A stretch of DNA of 64,000 nt, from assembly GCF_900103845.1 (NCBI RefSeq), contig NZ_FNIJ01000001.1, positions 55,624 through 119,623 of the forward strand, in the 5' to 3' direction. Positions 63,857-64,000 of the stretch are shown in pieces (position 1 is the first letter of the stretch; each line of letters opens with the position of its first letter). The stretch is from Pseudomonas jinjuensis (lineage in GTDB: Bacteria; Pseudomonadota; Gammaproteobacteria; Pseudomonadales; Pseudomonadaceae). The notes under the pieces were generated by a model. The model was not told the origin of the DNA. It saw only the letters and a list, made by a program, of their open reading frames with translations, and did no database searches. The position numbers and the translations under genes were made by a program.

Positions 63857-64000
63857 TGTAGGAGCGCACCTGGGCGCGACCGGTCGCGGGCATGGCCCGC
63901 TACACAGAGTCGCGCCGCCCCTGAAGCACGCACAGAACTTGTAGGAGCCAGCTTGCTGGCGATTGCCGTGTTCTCCTTCCACGCCGACGTTGAGGGAAAA
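63857..64000. repeat. REP pair plus 94-bp long repeat (copy 2) at the window end
   Basis: A diverged family A element (GTAGGAGCGCACCTGGGCGCG, first 20 bases at 63857-63876) and its inverted partner (to about 63901), then 63907-64000, the inverted copy of 27867-27960 with 2 mismatches. No gene. The repeat touches the window end, so its true right boundary is not visible. Confidence 0.88.

Overview
This window looks like chromosomal DNA of a high-GC Pseudomonas close to the P. aeruginosa lineage, for example the citronellolis/nitroreducens/delhiensis group; I cannot fix the species from sequence alone. The basis is gene order as I remember it from P. aeruginosa PAO1. Positions 1-36000 follow the PAO1 PA3254-to-PA3195 stretch (ABC transporter, apeB, rluA, minEDC, a lipid A acyltransferase, patatin, pirin, betX, actP, trkH, cpx-type genes), and 41500-45500 follows gap/edd/glk. 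From 54840 to the end the order matches the PAO1 itaconate cluster and acsA (PA0877-PA0887). I see no rRNA, tRNA, CRISPR array, prophage or insertion sequence.

Layout. 1-3560 (minus): an ABC importer operon (binding protein, cytosolic phosphodiesterase-like enzyme, two permeases, start of an ATPase). 3770-7823 (minus): aminopeptidase ApeB, pseudouridine synthase RluA and the division-site operon minC-minD-minE. 7982-16487: envelope and lipid genes (lipid A acyltransferase, patatin, MlaA-type lipoprotein, alpha/beta hydrolase, GH17 membrane glucanosyl enzyme) with pirin and a GNAT enzyme. 16774-22322: an orphan betaine-binding protein, then the acetate set yjcH-like/actP/DUF294 regulator/DnaQ-type exonuclease. 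22557-27653: small membrane proteins, an SDR, YnfA, a DUF962 protein, TrkH and a nitroreductase. 28129-31186 (minus): a Cpx-like unit of response regulator, Spy-like protein and sensor kinase with a visible CpxR box. 31275-38576: YciI, YciB, PHP phosphoesterase, YciO, a divergent TrpRS paralogue, ScpA, ScpB and a solitary TrpB. 38714-45534: a periplasmic GH3 beta-glucosidase followed by Entner-Doudoroff genes gap and edd-glk, divergent around candidate HexR operators. BglX can release glucose, and Glk, Edd and Gap process it.

45531-54829 is an accessory block between two syntenic blocks: an MFS exporter with a fused monooxygenase-like domain, a DUF2790 protein, a FUSC efflux pump with a divergent LysR regulator, and a secreted sulfatase followed by an alginate-export-type outer-membrane protein. 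54840-61545 is an itaconate cluster (LysR regulator, itaconyl-CoA hydratase, acyl-CoA dehydrogenase, MmgE/PrpD protein, CoA-transferase, citramalyl-CoA lyase). It lacks the TRAP transporter found in PAO1. acsA follows, turning the acetate end of metabolism into acetyl-CoA and matching actP earlier in the window.

Most long intergenic gaps carry short palindromic repeats of several families. A 94-bp element occurs twice in opposite orientation, with 2 mismatches (27867-27960 and 63907-64000). The most unusual coding content is the TrpRS paralogue with altered active-site motifs beside a TrpB without TrpA, the sulfatase with a non-canonical formylglycine motif, and the itaconate cluster without its transporter. 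Locus numbers quoted are from memory and were not checked against a database.
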